Assembly: GCF_002953215.1 (NCBI RefSeq)
Contig: NZ_CP026378.1
Location: 3,392,540 to 3,456,539, forward strand
From: Mixta calida
GTDB taxonomy: Bacteria; Pseudomonadota; Gammaproteobacteria; Enterobacterales; Enterobacteriaceae
Direction of reading: 5' to 3'
Length of the DNA stretch: 64,000 nucleotides
Part shown: in pieces, positions 43,527-52,853 of the stretch
Layout: each line of letters begins with the position of its first letter
Numbering within the stretch: the first letter of the stretch is position 1
Program-made: the position numbers and the translations under genes
The notes under the pieces: generated by a model
What the model was told of the DNA's origin: nothing
The model's database searches: none
The model's input: only the letters and a program-made list of their open reading frames with translations

Positions 43527-44258
43527 TTATATCAGCCAGATCAAACTTGCCATACGGCCGGTAGTACCGCTGCGTCGCCAGGAGAAAAAATGAGCAGATT
43601 CATGCCACGTGCAGCGTCCGCCCCCGCTGATCGAGGCGACGCCCTGCGCCGCTAAGCGCTGACGCGCCAGCAACCAGAGATCGGCGTAAAATTTCTCTCC
43701 GCTGGCGCGGAAAGCGCGCTGAGCGGCCGGATCGCGCGTCATAAACGCTTCACGTACTTCCGGCCCCACTTCAAACGCCTCTGGCCCTATTGCCGGACCG
43801 AGCCAGACATGAATCTCCTGCGGCGGCGCAGAAAACTGGCTGAGGGTGTTTTCCAGGATGCCCGCGCAGAGTCCACGCCAGCCAGCATGGGCGGCGGCCA
43901 CTTCTTTGCCGTCGAACGAACAGAACAGAACCGGCAGGCAGTCCGCCGTCATGACTGCGCATACGGCGCCAGGCTGATTGCTCCAGACCGCGTCCGCGCG
44001 ACGCGTCGCCGTCGGCTGCCCGTCCAGACGCGCCACACCGGTGCCGTGTACCTGTTCAAGCCAGTGCGGCATAGCCGGCAAAGCGGCCATCTCCTTCAGG
44101 CGATGGCGGTTTGCCAGCACGTCCTCAGGACGATCGCCGACGTGATCGCCCAGATTCAGCGAATCCCACGGCGCTGCGCTGACGCCGCCCGCGCGCGTAG
44201 TGCTGCAGGCGCGAACGGACGCTGGCGCGGGCCAGTCGGGAACAATCAGGTCGCTCAT
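43527..44258 (-). CDS. pgeF: Peptidoglycan editing factor PgeF / YfiH (multicopper-like laccase-domain family)
   Basis: A 243-aa cytoplasmic protein of the Cu-oxidase_4 (laccase-domain) family. The metal-binding His and Cys lie in HWLEQVHGTG, ADCLPVLF and AAHAGWRG, and GPAIGPEAFEVGPEV is the family's later signature. In E. coli the protein prevents wrong amino acids in the stem peptide of peptidoglycan; purified relatives have purine nucleoside phosphorylase activity. Its start overlaps the end of rluD by 4 nt. Upstream of clpB in the usual rluD-pgeF-clpB order. Confidence 0.93.
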   Translation of the reverse strand: MSDLIVPDWPAPASVRACSTTRAGGVSAAPWDSLNLGDHVGDRPEDVLANRHRLKEMAALPAMPHWLEQVHGTGVARLDGQPTATRRADAVWSNQPGAVCAVMTADCLPVLFCSFDGKEVAAAHAGWRGLCAGILENTLSQFSAPPQEIHVWLGPAIGPEAFEVGPEVREAFMTRDPAAQRAFRASGEKFYADLWLLARQRLAAQGVASISGGGRCTWHESAHFFSWRRSGTTGRMASLIWLI

Positions 44259-45235
44259 AGCCAGTCCAGCTGATCTTTAAACGCTTCGGTATCGGCTTTC
44301 AGCGCGTCTATCAAATCAACCATGTCCTGCGGCAACGGCGCATGCCATTCCATTTCAATACCGGTCACCGGATGGTAAAGACGCAGCATAGTGGCATGCA
44401 GCGCCTGACGGTCGAAACCGCGCAGCGTAGCGATAAACGCATCGGACGCCCCTTTCGGCGGACGCGGACGGCCGCCGTAAAGCGGATCGCCCACCAGCGG
44501 ATGGTTGATATGCGCCATATGCACGCGGATCTGATGGGTGCGTCCGGTTTCCAGACGCAGGCGCAGACGCGTATGGGCGCGGAAATGCTCCATCACGCGG
44601 TAATGGGTCACGGCATGCTTGCCCATTGGATGAACCGCCATATGGGTGCGCTTGGTCGAGTGGCGGCTGATCGGCTCATCGACGATACCGCCGGCGGTCA
44701 TATTGCCAATTGCCACCGCTTCATACTCACGCGTAATTTCGCGCAGCTGGAGCGATTCGACCAGGTGCGTTTGCGCCGGAACGGTTTTCGCCACCACCAT
44801 CAGCCCGGTGGTGTCTTTATCGAGACGGTGAACGATACCGGCGCGCGGCACGTCGGCGATGGCCGGATAGTGATGCAGCAGCGCATTCAGCACCGTGCCG
44901 TCCGGGTTGCCCGCGCCCGGATGCACCACCAGATCGCGCGGCTTGTTGATGACCAGAATATGCTCATCTTCATAGACGATATTCAGCGGGATATCCTGCG
45001 CTTCCCAGCGCGTCTCTTCTTCAATCTCTGCCTGTATTGCCACGGCTTCGCCGCCCAACACTTTTTCCTTAGGCTTGTCAGCGATATTACCGTTGACGCT
45101 CACCTGACCACCGAGAATCCACTCTTTTATGCGTGAACGCGAATAATCAGGGAACAATTCCGCCAAAGCCTGATCTAAGCGTTGTCCGAGTTGCGATTCG
45201 GAAACCGTTGCGGTGAGTTTTACTTGTTGTGCCAT
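44255..45235 (-). CDS. rluD: 23S rRNA pseudouridine(1911/1915/1917) synthase RluD
   Basis: A 326-aa RluA-family enzyme. An S4 RNA-binding domain covers about residues 17-75, and the catalytic domain carries the motif GIVHRLDKDTTGLMVVAK with the catalytic Asp. The LETGRTHQIRVHM segment is also conserved. It modifies helix 69 of 23S rRNA, important for ribosome assembly and termination. It is divergent from bamD, 132 bp apart. Confidence 0.97.
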   Translation of the reverse strand: MAQQVKLTATVSESQLGQRLDQALAELFPDYSRSRIKEWILGGQVSVNGNIADKPKEKVLGGEAVAIQAEIEEETRWEAQDIPLNIVYEDEHILVINKPRDLVVHPGAGNPDGTVLNALLHHYPAIADVPRAGIVHRLDKDTTGLMVVAKTVPAQTHLVESLQLREITREYEAVAIGNMTAGGIVDEPISRHSTKRTHMAVHPMGKHAVTHYRVMEHFRAHTRLRLRLETGRTHQIRVHMAHINHPLVGDPLYGGRPRPPKGASDAFIATLRGFDRQALHATMLRLYHPVTGIEMEWHAPLPQDMVDLIDALKADTEAFKDQLDWL

Positions 45236-45260
45236 AAACAGCTTCTTCGTTAACGTTGGG

Positions 45261-45288
45261 TTTTCACGGCGATGCCGTTTAATATAAT
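45261..45288 (+). promoter_or_regulatory. Candidate bamD promoter
   Basis: TTTTCA (45261-45266), 16-bp spacer, TATAAT (45283-45288) reading towards bamD. Confidence 0.5.
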
Positions 45289-45367
45289 GTGCTATCGTAC
45301 CTGGTCACTATCGGGAGCTTAACGGACAGCTTCCGCAATAACACACTCTGAGGATAATCAAATCGTC

Positions 45368-46099
45368 ATGACGCGTATGAAATATCTGGTGGCTGCAGCC
45401 ACGTTGAGCCTGGCTCTTGCGGGTTGTTCAAGCTCTAAGGATCAAGTGCCTGACAGTCCGCCTTCTGAGCTTTATGCGACGGCTCAGCAAAAACTGCAGG
45501 ACGGTAACTTTAAAGGCGCAATAACGCAACTGGAAGCACTGGATAACCGCTATCCATTTGGCCCTTACGCCCAACAAGTTCAGCTGGATCTGATCTACGC
45601 CTACTACAAAAACGCCGATCTGCCGATGGCGCAGGCCGCCATTGACCGCTTTATGCGTCTGAACCCGACACATTCGAACATCGATTATGTTCTGTATATG
45701 AAAGGCCTGACGGATATGGCGTTAGACGATTCCGCCCTGCAGGGCTTCTTCGGCATCGATCGCTCCGATCGCGACCCGGAACATGCCCGCGCCGCTTTCC
45801 GCGACTTCTCGCAGCTGCTGCGCACTTATCCAAACAGCCAGTATGCGACCGATGCGCGTAAGCGCCTGGTCTATCTGAAAGATCGTCTGGCTAAATATGA
45901 GCTTTCCGTGGCGCAATTCTACACGAAACGCGAGGCGTATGTCGCGGTTGTCAATCGCGTTGAACAGATGCTGAAAGATTACCCGGATACGCAGGCGACG
46001 CGCACCGCCTTGCCGCTGATGGAAAATGCCTACCGTAAACTGCAGCTGAACGCGGAAGCGGATAAAGTGGCGAAAATTATTGCCGCTAATCAGGCCTGA
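45368..46099 (+). CDS. bamD: Outer-membrane assembly lipoprotein BamD
   Basis: A 243-aa lipoprotein. The signal peptide ends with lipobox LAGC, lipidating C20. The mature protein is a series of five TPR-like helical pairs, with the family landmarks [31 protein letters not shown] and [14 protein letters not shown]. BamD is the essential lipoprotein of the BamABCDE complex and recognises beta-signals of outer-membrane proteins such as the receptor at 1610-3817. The start matches E. coli BamD exactly ([15 protein letters not shown]). Followed by a strong terminator. Confidence 0.97.
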   Translation: MTRMKYLVAAATLSLALAGCSSSKDQVPDSPPSELYATAQQKLQDGNFKGAITQLEALDNRYPFGPYAQQVQLDLIYAYYKNADLPMAQAAIDRFMRLNPTHSNIDYVLYMKGLTDMALDDSALQGFFGIDRSDRDPEHARAAFRDFSQLLRTYPNSQYATDARKRLVYLKDRLAKYELSVAQFYTKREAYVAVVNRVEQMLKDYPDTQATRTALPLMENAYRKLQLNAEADKVAKIIAANQA

Positions 46100-46130
46100 T
46101 ACGCCGCACGGTTATTCTTTTTTGCGCAAT

Positions 46131-46158
46131 AAAAAAGCAGCCTTTGGGCTGCTTTTTT
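46131..46158 (+). terminator. Intrinsic terminator of bamD
   Basis: AAAAAAGCAGCC and GGCTGCTTTTTT pair around TTTG, 31 nt after the bamD stop. Confidence 0.9.
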
Positions 46159-46303
46159 GCTGTTAAAATCATCGAAAATTTGCGAACTGGCGAAGGTTAA
46201 CTTATCAAGTGTGCAACCTGAAAAGCCGTTCGACAAGGGAATTCAGCACATTTACCGTAACCCCTCACAGATTTCATTTCCTTGACAAAAAGTGACCTCT
46301 CAA

Positions 46304-46345
46304 TGTGACATTGATCACAAAAATATGCTCATTACAGGGTATGCT
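46304..46345 (+). promoter_or_regulatory. CRP site and promoter of raiA
   Basis: TGTGACATTGATCACA at 46304-46319 is a perfect TGTGA-N6-TCACA CRP site. The -10 element TATGCT is at 46340-46345, which puts the CRP centre about 41 bp upstream of the expected start, a class II activation geometry. RaiA is a stationary-phase factor reported to be under cAMP-CRP control in E. coli. Confidence 0.75.
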
Positions 46346-46383
46346 GAACTTACTACGACGGAAATGACAGAGAGGTAAACCTG

Positions 46384-46716
46384 ATGATTGTGAACATTAC
46401 CAGCAAACAAATGGAAATCACCCCGGCTATCCGCCAGCATGTCGAAGACCGTCTATCCAAGCTTGAAAAATGGCAAACTCACCTGATTAATCCGCATATC
46501 GTGTTGTCGAGAGAACCAAAAGAGTATGCGGCCGACGCCACTATCAATACGCCTAATGGCCCGCTGATTGCCAGCGCCACGCATGAAGATATGTATGCCG
46601 CCATTAATGAACTGATAAATAAACTGGAGCGTCAGCTGAATAAGGTGCAACACAAAGGCGAAGCGCGCCGCGCCGCCGTCAGCGTGAAGGATTTAACGCC
46701 TGAAAGCGAAGAATGA
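46384..46716 (+). CDS. raiA: Ribosome-associated inhibitor RaiA (YfiA)
   Basis: A 110-aa protein of the HPF/RaiA family with a beta-alpha-beta-beta-beta-alpha fold. The N-terminal [30 protein letters not shown] and the basic [21 protein letters not shown] are nearly the same as in E. coli. It binds the 30S decoding centre, stabilises 70S ribosomes and opposes 100S formation. The acidic C-terminus ends ESEE; a 12-bp tandem duplication spans the stop codon. GAGAGGT precedes the ATG. Confidence 0.96.
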   Translation: MIVNITSKQMEITPAIRQHVEDRLSKLEKWQTHLINPHIVLSREPKEYAADATINTPNGPLIASATHEDMYAAINELINKLERQLNKVQHKGEARRAAVSVKDLTPESEE

Positions 46717-46727
46717 AGCGAAGAATG
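46704..46727 (+). repeat. 12-bp tandem duplication over the raiA stop codon
   Basis: AAGCGAAGAATG occurs at 46704-46715 and again at 46716-46727. The first copy contains the stop codon (TGA 46714-46716). The second copy is untranslated, so the duplication shortened or reset the C-terminal tail. Confidence 0.8.
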
Positions 46728-46767
46728 ATTAGCAGGCGCTCGCCTAACGGCGGGCGCATTTCCCATA

Positions 46768-46793
46768 GGACGCGCCTGTTGGCGCGTTTTTTA
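46768..46793 (+). terminator. Intrinsic terminator of raiA
   Basis: ACGCGCC and GGCGCGT pair around TGTT, followed by a T-run. In E. coli the raiA 3' UTR gives the sRNA RaiZ; whether it does here cannot be told. Confidence 0.85.
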
Positions 46794-46826
46794 TTGACAG
46801 TAACAAAACGCTGCGGTTACTTTAAT
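46794..46826 (+). promoter_or_regulatory. pheA promoter
   Basis: -35 TTGACA (46794-46799) and, after about 17 bp, a -10 region within TTACTTTAAT (46817-46826). It reads into the pheL leader and overlaps the end of the raiA terminator. Confidence 0.7.
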
Positions 46827-46852
46827 CGCATCCACCAGAAACAGGCCCTGCT

Positions 46853-46897
46853 ATGAACCCGACGTTTTTCTTCGCTTTCTTTTTTACCTTCCCCTGA
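46853..46897 (+). CDS. pheL: pheA leader peptide PheL
   Basis: A 14-codon leader encoding MNPTFFFAFFFTFP with seven Phe codons. Ribosome stalling at these codons when Phe-tRNA is short sets the fate of the attenuator downstream. Downstream the RNA can pair GCTTTCTTTTT with AAAAAGAAAGC, and GGGAGGC with GCCTCCC as antiterminator. Confidence 0.95.
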   Translation: MNPTFFFAFFFTFP

Positions 46898-46943
46898 TCG
46901 GGAGGCGTTTCGTCGCAGGAAAAAGAAAGCGAAGACGAACTGT

Positions 46944-46971
46944 AAAGCCTCCCAATCGGGAGGCTTTTTTA
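46944..46971 (+). terminator. pheA attenuator terminator
   Basis: AAGCCTCCC and GGGAGGCTT pair around AATC, followed by TTTTTATT. The left arm can instead pair with GGGAGGC at 46900-46906, giving the antiterminator. Confidence 0.92.
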
Positions 46972-46996
46972 TTATGGACATCTGACAGGTAAAGCT

Positions 46997-48157
46997 ATGA
47001 CATCGGAAAATCCGTTACTGGCCCTGCGCGATAAGATCAGCGCCATTGATGAAAAATTGCTGGGGCTGCTCTCTGAGCGGCGGACGCTGGCTATTGAAGT
47101 CGCAAAAGCGAAAATGGCCACTCATCGGCCCATACGCGATATCGACCGTGAACGCGATCTTCTGGAGCGTCTGATCATCCTCGGCCAGTCCCACCAGCTC
47201 GACGCGCATTTCATCACCCGCCTGTTCCAGCTGATTATTGAAGATTCCGTACTTACCCAACAGGCCCTACTGCAAAAACATCTTAACCAAACCAATCAGC
47301 AGTCGGCGCGCATCGCGTTCCTTGGCCCGAAAGGCTCCTATTCGCATCTGGCGGCGCGCAAATATGGCGCTCGTCATTTTACCCATGTGATTGAAAGCGG
47401 CTGCCAGAAGTTTCACGATATTATTCTGGAAGTCGAGAGCGGCCAGGCGGATTACGCGGTACTGCCTATCGAGAACACCAGCTCCGGTTCGATCAACGAA
47501 GTTTACGATTTGCTGCAACAGACCAGCCTTTCTATTGTTGGCGAAATGACGGTGCCTATCGATCACTGCGTGCTGGTGACCGGTTCTACCGACCTCGGAC
47601 AGATCGAAACGGTTTACAGTCATCCCCAGCCTTTCCAGCAGTGCAGCCAGTTCATTAATCGCTTCCCGCACTGGAAGATTGAATATACCGAAAGCACCGC
47701 GGCGGCGATGGAAAAAGTAGCGGCGCTTAAGTCGCCGAAGGCCGCCGCGCTGGGCAGCGAGGCGGGCGGCGCGCTCTATCATCTGCAGGTGCTGGAACGT
47801 AATCTGGCAAATCAGCAGCAGAACATTACCCGCTTTATTATCCTGGCGCGTAAGCCTGTCGACGTATCAGAGCAGGTTCCGGCTAAAACCACGTTGATTA
47901 TGGCTACCGGTCAGCAATCCGGCGCGCTGGTTGAAGCCTTGTTGGTATTGCGTCAGCACAACCTGATTATGAGTAAACTCGAGTCGCGTCCGATTAACGG
48001 CAACCCCTGGGAAGAGATGTTTTATCTGGACGTGCAGGGCAACCTGCGCACGTCGCAGATGCAGCAGGCTCTGCAGGAGCTGCGCGCCATCACCCGTTCG
48101 TTAAAGGTGCTGGGCTGCTATCCGGGCGAAAACGTCGTCCCTGTCGATCCGCAGTAA
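46997..48157 (+). CDS. pheA: Bifunctional chorismate mutase/prephenate dehydratase PheA
   Basis: A 386-aa protein, the same length as in E. coli. The AroQ chorismate mutase domain covers about 1-90 ([23 protein letters not shown]), the prephenate dehydratase domain about 105-285 ([35 protein letters not shown]), and the ACT regulatory domain about 300-380 with [17 protein letters not shown], which binds phenylalanine. It converts chorismate to phenylpyruvate and is feedback-inhibited by Phe. Controlled by the pheL attenuator. Confidence 0.97.
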   Translation: MTSENPLLALRDKISAIDEKLLGLLSERRTLAIEVAKAKMATHRPIRDIDRERDLLERLIILGQSHQLDAHFITRLFQLIIEDSVLTQQALLQKHLNQTNQQSARIAFLGPKGSYSHLAARKYGARHFTHVIESGCQKFHDIILEVESGQADYAVLPIENTSSGSINEVYDLLQQTSLSIVGEMTVPIDHCVLVTGSTDLGQIETVYSHPQPFQQCSQFINRFPHWKIEYTESTAAAMEKVAALKSPKAAALGSEAGGALYHLQVLERNLANQQQNITRFIILARKPVDVSEQVPAKTTLIMATGQQSGALVEALLVLRQHNLIMSKLESRPINGNPWEEMFYLDVQGNLRTSQMQQALQELRAITRSLKVLGCYPGENVVPVDPQ

Positions 48158-48162
48158 AACGA

Positions 48163-48193
48163 AACGTCAGCCCGTCAGGGCTGGCGTTAAAAT
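48163..48193 (+). terminator. Terminator of pheA
   Basis: ACGTCAGCCC and GGGCTGGCGT pair (one mismatch) around GTCA, followed by TAAAATTA, a few nt after the pheA stop. Confidence 0.65.
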
Positions 48194-48382
48194 TACGCTG
48201 AGATACTTCCACGCTGGCGGCCCACTCGCCGCTATTAATATTTCTTAAAATTTAATAATCCTGAATAAACATAGGATTATCGTAACATTCACCCTTTACT
48301 GCCGATCCACGCCGCCGGTATGCCAGGCTTAATAAGCTTCTAATCATTGGGGTTAGCGAGTCGGCATCTATAAGGAGGCATA

Positions 48383-49147
48383 ATGGAACGTTTCAGTAAT
48401 AAGGTTGTGGTTGTGACTGGCGCAGGCTCAGGTATCGGCGCGGCAAGCGCGCAGCGCTTCGCCGAAGAAGGCGCAAACGTGGTGCTGGTTGGCCGTACCC
48501 GGGAAAAGCTGAACAGCACATTTGCCCGGTTGAAAGCTGGTGACCATCTGGTGGTCGTCGCGGATGTATCACAAAAAGAAGAAGTGGAAGCGCTGGCCGA
48601 GCAGGTGTTGCAACATTACGGCCGTGCGGATGTTCTGATTAATAATGCCGGCGTGAATACATCAGGAAAAATTCATCAGGCCAGCGATGAAGACTGGCGT
48701 AAGGTAATGTCGACCGATCTGGATGGTGTTTTCTACTGCACTCGCGCGTTTATGCCCGCGCTGTTGAAAAGCGGCGGCAACATTGTGAATATCTCCTCGG
48801 TTTCGGGGCTGGGCGGCGACTGGGGCATGAGCATTTATAATGCCGCCAAGGGCGCCATTACGAACTTTACCCGCTCGCTGGCGATGGATTACGGTAAGGA
48901 TGGCGTACGCGTCAACGCGATTTGCCCTGGGTTGACCATCACCGATATGACGGCGGAAATGATGGATGACGCGCAGCTGATGGCGAAATTCAATGAGCGC
49001 ATCGCGTTGGGCCGACCGGGCCAGGCGGAAGAGCTTGCCGCCGCCATCGCCTTTATCGCCAGCGACGACGCCCGTTACATTACCGGCGTCAATCTGCCGG
49101 TAGACGGCGGCATCACCGCGTCGAACGGTCAGCCGCCGCAGGCATGA
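48383..49147 (+). CDS. Classical short-chain dehydrogenase/reductase
   Basis: A 254-aa SDR. The nucleotide-binding motif is TGAGSGIG (about 12-19), the NNAG motif is in VLINNAGVNTSG (about 84-95), the catalytic Ser is in NISSVSGLGG and the catalytic Tyr and Lys are in YNAAKGA. The late motif is CPGLTITDM. An Arg after the second strand (VGRTREK) suggests NADP preference. The substrate is unknown. It has an unusually strong site AAGGAGG before the ATG. E. coli has no gene between pheA and tyrA; this one is convergent with tyrA and shares its terminator. Confidence 0.88.
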   Translation: MERFSNKVVVVTGAGSGIGAASAQRFAEEGANVVLVGRTREKLNSTFARLKAGDHLVVVADVSQKEEVEALAEQVLQHYGRADVLINNAGVNTSGKIHQASDEDWRKVMSTDLDGVFYCTRAFMPALLKSGGNIVNISSVSGLGGDWGMSIYNAAKGAITNFTRSLAMDYGKDGVRVNAICPGLTITDMTAEMMDDAQLMAKFNERIALGRPGQAEELAAAIAFIASDDARYITGVNLPVDGGITASNGQPPQA

Positions 49148-49155
49148 TACGTAAA

Positions 49156-49178
49156 AGCCCGTCCTGAGACGGGCACTC
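49156..49178. terminator. Terminator between the SDR gene and tyrA
   Basis: GCCCGTC (49157-49163) and GACGGGC (49168-49174) form a stem with loop CTGA. On the minus strand it is followed by TTTTACG, ending tyrA-aroF transcripts; the + side has CTCTTATTTC. Confidence 0.8.
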
Positions 49179-49193
49179 TTATTTCTGGCGCGC

Positions 49194-50315
49194 TTATACC
49201 CGATTATCGTTCGCCGAGCGCAACAGCGTACCGCTCTCGCGCATAAAGCGCGGCGCATAATCGCCGAACCACTGCTCAACTTTACGGAAGCTGTCGATAA
49301 AGCCTTGTTTATCGCTCTGCTCCAGCAGGGAAATCGCCTCGCCGAAACGCTGGTAATAGCGCTTAATCAGCGCCAGATTGCTTTCCGAAGACATAATAAT
49401 GTCAGCGTAAAGCTGCGGATCCTGCGCAAATAATCTCCCCACCATCGCCAGCTCCAGACGATAGATCGGTGACGATAGCGCCAGCAGCTGCTCCAGCTGC
49501 ACATTTTCTTCAGCCAGATGCAGGCCATAAGCGAACGTGGCGAAATGACGCAGCGCCTGAATAAACGCCATGTTTTGATCGTGCTCTACCGCGCTGATGC
49601 GATGAAGGCGCGCGCCCCAGACCTGAATTTGTTCCAGGAACCATTGATAAGCTTCCGGCTGCCGACCGTCGCACCAGACCACCACCTGCTTTGCCAGGCT
49701 GCCGCTGTCCGGGCCGAACATCGGATGCAGTCCCAGCACCGGACCGGCGTGCGCTGCCAGCATCGCCTGCAGCGGACGGTTTTTCACCGAGGCGATATCC
49801 ACCAGAATACAATCATGCGGCAGAGGCGGCAGCTGAGCGATCACCTGCTCCGTCAAATGAATCGGCACGCTGACGATAACCATGCCCGCATCCGCCAGCA
49901 GCGCAGGCGCTTGCGACCACTCCTCTTTATCCAGCACTTTCACCTGATAGCCGGAGAGCGTAAGCATCTTTTCAAATAGCTGGCCCATACGCCCTTTCCC
50001 GCCGACGATAACAATCGGACGCAGGTCAGGACAGAGTGTTTTAAAGCCTTTATCGTTCTCGCTGGAGTAGGATTCACGCATCACGCGGCGCAACACGTCT
50101 TCGATCAGATCGGGCGGAACGCCGAGCGCTTCGGCCTCTTTACGACGGGAAGCCAGCATAGAGGCCTCGCGTTCCGGCACATAGATCGGCAGGCCATAGC
50201 GGCTTTTGACTTCGCCGACTTCGGCTACCAATTCCAGTCTTTTCGCCAGCAGCTCCAATAGCCCTTTATCCACTTCATCAATCTTATCGCGCAGCGCGGT
50301 CAGTTCAGCCACCAT
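49194..50315 (-). CDS. tyrA: Bifunctional chorismate mutase/prephenate dehydrogenase TyrA
   Basis: A 373-aa protein, the same length as in E. coli. The AroQ chorismate mutase domain covers about 1-90 ([23 protein letters not shown]). The prephenate dehydrogenase domain follows with the NAD loop [15 protein letters not shown] (about 104-118), the HPMFGPD motif and the [10 protein letters not shown] segment. It makes 4-hydroxyphenylpyruvate and is inhibited by tyrosine. It follows aroF by only 6 nt, forming the aroF-tyrA operon. Confidence 0.97.
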   Translation of the reverse strand: MVAELTALRDKIDEVDKGLLELLAKRLELVAEVGEVKSRYGLPIYVPEREASMLASRRKEAEALGVPPDLIEDVLRRVMRESYSSENDKGFKTLCPDLRPIVIVGGKGRMGQLFEKMLTLSGYQVKVLDKEEWSQAPALLADAGMVIVSVPIHLTEQVIAQLPPLPHDCILVDIASVKNRPLQAMLAAHAGPVLGLHPMFGPDSGSLAKQVVVWCDGRQPEAYQWFLEQIQVWGARLHRISAVEHDQNMAFIQALRHFATFAYGLHLAEENVQLEQLLALSSPIYRLELAMVGRLFAQDPQLYADIIMSSESNLALIKRYYQRFGEAISLLEQSDKQGFIDSFRKVEQWFGDYAPRFMRESGTLLRSANDNRV

Positions 50316-50321
50316 CTTCTC

Positions 50322-51401
50322 TTATTGCTCCTGTGACACGCGCGCCGCCAGCACGCCGTTTAAATCCTGATGAACAGTGCGCAGCAGCTGTTCGGTGCTT
50401 TCCCAGCTAATGCAGGCGTCGGTAACCGACACGCCATACTGCATAGCGCTGCGCGGCTGTTCTGAAGACTGGTTGCCCTCGTTGAGGTTGCTTTCCAGCA
50501 TCAGGCCGATAATAGAACGGTTACCGTCTCTGATCTGCGCGACGGCGGATTCAGCGACCCCAGGCTGGCGACGGTAATCTTTGTTTGAGTTGCCATGGCT
50601 GCAATCTATCATCAGCGCCGGACGGAGTCCCGCTTTCACCATCTCTTTTTCGCACTGTTCCACGTCAGCCGGGCTGTAGTTTGGTGCCTTGCCGCCGCGC
50701 AAAATGACATGGCCGTCAGGATTGCCCTGCGTCTGCAACAGGCAGACCTGGCCGGTCTGATTAATGCCGACAAAGCGGTGCGGCATCGCCGCGGCGCGCA
50801 TTGCGTTAATCGCGGTGCCCAGGCTGCCGTCAGTGCCGTTTTTAAAGCCTACCGGCATTGAAAGACCGGAAGCCATTTCACGGTGGGTTTGCGACTCTGT
50901 CGTACGCGCGCCGATGGCGGACCAGCTGAACAGATCGCCCAGATACTGCGGCGAGTTAGGATCGAGCGCTTCCGTCGCCAACGGCAGCCCCATTTCCACC
51001 AGGTTCACCAGCAGCTGACGCGCAATGTGCAGGCCCGCCTCGACGTCAAACGAGTTATCCATAAAAGGATCGTTGATCAATCCCTTCCAACCCACCGTGG
51101 TACGAGGCTTTTCAAAATAGACGCGCATGACGATATAGAGCCGATCCTTCAGCTGCTCGGAAAGATTTTTCAGGCGGCGCGCATAGACGAGGGCCGCTTC
51201 AGGATCGTGAACAGAGCAAGGACCGCAGACGACCAGCAGTCGATGATCCCGTCCGGCAATGATATCGGCGATGGTTTGACGCGAGGCGCTAACCTGCGCC
51301 TCCAGCTGCTCGTTCAGCGGAAACTTTTGTTTCAGCTGCGCCGGCGTGATCAAAACCTGTTCTTCTGCGATATGAACATTGTTCAACACGTCTTTCTGCA
51401 T
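50322..51401 (-). CDS. aroF: 3-Deoxy-7-phosphoheptulonate synthase, tyrosine-sensitive type AroF
   Basis: A 359-aa class I DAHP synthase, catalysing the first step of aromatic biosynthesis from PEP and erythrose 4-phosphate. Landmarks are VVCGPCSVHDPEAAL, VYFEKPRTTVGWKGLINDP, the SWSAIGARTTESQ loop and the metal-site DCSHGNSNKDY. The N-terminus MQKDVLNNVHIAEEQVLITP is that of AroF, not AroG or AroH. Promoter-proximal to tyrA and preceded by TyrR boxes, consistent with tyrosine repression. Confidence 0.96.
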   Translation of the reverse strand: MQKDVLNNVHIAEEQVLITPAQLKQKFPLNEQLEAQVSASRQTIADIIAGRDHRLLVVCGPCSVHDPEAALVYARRLKNLSEQLKDRLYIVMRVYFEKPRTTVGWKGLINDPFMDNSFDVEAGLHIARQLLVNLVEMGLPLATEALDPNSPQYLGDLFSWSAIGARTTESQTHREMASGLSMPVGFKNGTDGSLGTAINAMRAAAMPHRFVGINQTGQVCLLQTQGNPDGHVILRGGKAPNYSPADVEQCEKEMVKAGLRPALMIDCSHGNSNKDYRRQPGVAESAVAQIRDGNRSIIGLMLESNLNEGNQSSEQPRSAMQYGVSVTDACISWESTEQLLRTVHQDLNGVLAARVSQEQ

Positions 51402-51487
51402 TTTGCGATCCTCGTCTCGTCCAGAGTTTTTTCGTCATTGCGGTGAGGTCGGTAATGTAACACAGGAAATACAGATGAGCACCAGTG

Positions 51488-51505
51488 TGTACATAATTTT
51501 TACCA
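51488..51505. promoter_or_regulatory. Weak TyrR box of aroF
   Basis: TGTACATAATTTTTACCA matches 9 of 12 positions of TGTAAA-N6-TTTACA. It lies 87-104 bp upstream of the aroF start; a weak box next to a strong one is the usual arrangement. Confidence 0.5.
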
Positions 51506-51596
51506 TCAAAAAACTCTCTCGCACATAAATGCTGCATAACTAACTGTTTTAAATCACTAAAATATTAAAGCAGCATTCGAATCTACAGGATTTATG

Positions 51597-51614
51597 TGTA
51601 ATTATTTATTTACA
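51597..51614. promoter_or_regulatory. Strong TyrR box upstream of aroF
   Basis: TGTAATTATTTATTTACA matches 11 of 12 positions of TGTAAA-N6-TTTACA. It lies 196 bp upstream of the aroF start and 144 bp upstream of the divergent GNAT gene, so it could act on both. Confidence 0.75.
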
Positions 51615-51757
51615 CCAACAACTTCCTCTACATCGCAAAAATGATGCTTGATTGCAGCGAGCGCGTCAAAAGTAAGCAACAATACCCTGTACAACAGAAC
51701 CTTATAACGCTCCCTGCGCGATCAATCCTGGCGCAGACGATCCGTTATGGAGATGAC

Positions 51758-52300
51758 ATGGAAATTTATCTACGTCCGATGCAGGCTTCCGATGCGGCTG
51801 ATTACGCTGAGGCGGTAAATGAATCGCTTGCCCAGCTACAGCCCTGGATGGTTTGGGCGCATAAAGACTACCAGCCGCAAGAAGCGGCGGAGTGGTTCAG
51901 CTGGCTCGACCGGCAGCGGGAAAAAGGCGAGGCCAATGAGATGGGCATTTTTGCCGCCGACGACCATCGTTTTCTGGGCGCCGCGGGTATTCGCTATGCG
52001 CAAAATCAGGCGGAGCTCAGCGCCATTGGCTACTGGGTACGTAAAAAAGAGCAGCGTAAAGGCGTGGCGCGTCAGGCGGTGTTACAGCTGGCGCAGGAAG
52101 GATTTCTATGTCACAACGTTGAGACGATTGAAATTCTCGCGGCGGAAAACAACTATGCCAGCCGCGCCGTGGCCCTGAGCTGCGGCGCGCACTTTATCGA
52201 TCTGCGCTATGGCCTGATTGTTCTGGCGGATGGGCCAGTGATGGCGGCGATATATCATCTGCGCCGGGAAGACTTTATTGCGAATAAACCGGGAAGATGA
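51758..52300 (+). CDS. RimJ/RimL-type GNAT N-acetyltransferase
   Basis: A 180-aa GNAT of the RimJ/RimL type. It opens MEIYLRPMQASDAADYAEAVNESL with the family's helix, has PWMVWAHKDY, and the acetyl-CoA loop is in RKKEQRKGVARQAVLQL (about 103-119). Such enzymes acetylate N-termini of ribosomal proteins or small molecules; the substrate here is unknown. The ATG at 51758 follows GGAGATG; a longer frame from 51641 is not supported. It is divergent from aroF and occupies the place of yfiLRNB in E. coli. Confidence 0.85.
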   Translation: MEIYLRPMQASDAADYAEAVNESLAQLQPWMVWAHKDYQPQEAAEWFSWLDRQREKGEANEMGIFAADDHRFLGAAGIRYAQNQAELSAIGYWVRKKEQRKGVARQAVLQLAQEGFLCHNVETIEILAAENNYASRAVALSCGAHFIDLRYGLIVLADGPVMAAIYHLRREDFIANKPGR

Positions 52301-52394
52301 AGGCGGGCAGCAATCTCAGATGTTGCCGGGCGCTCTGACGTTCGCCAGCAGGAGCAGAGCCGGTCGCCTTAACAGAAATGGCGCGCTGCGGATA

Positions 52395-52427
52395 TAAAAA
52401 AGGGGCTGGCAAATGCCAACCCCTTTA
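52395..52427 (-). terminator. Terminator of the rpsP-rplS operon
   Basis: Minus strand: AAAGGGG-TTGGCA and TGCCAG-CCCC pair around AT, followed by TTTTTTATATCC, about 37 nt after the rplS stop. Confidence 0.88.
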
Positions 52428-52463
52428 TTGCTATTAACTTTAAGATGTCGCTTGCGCGAATAC

Positions 52464-52853
<390 letters not shown>

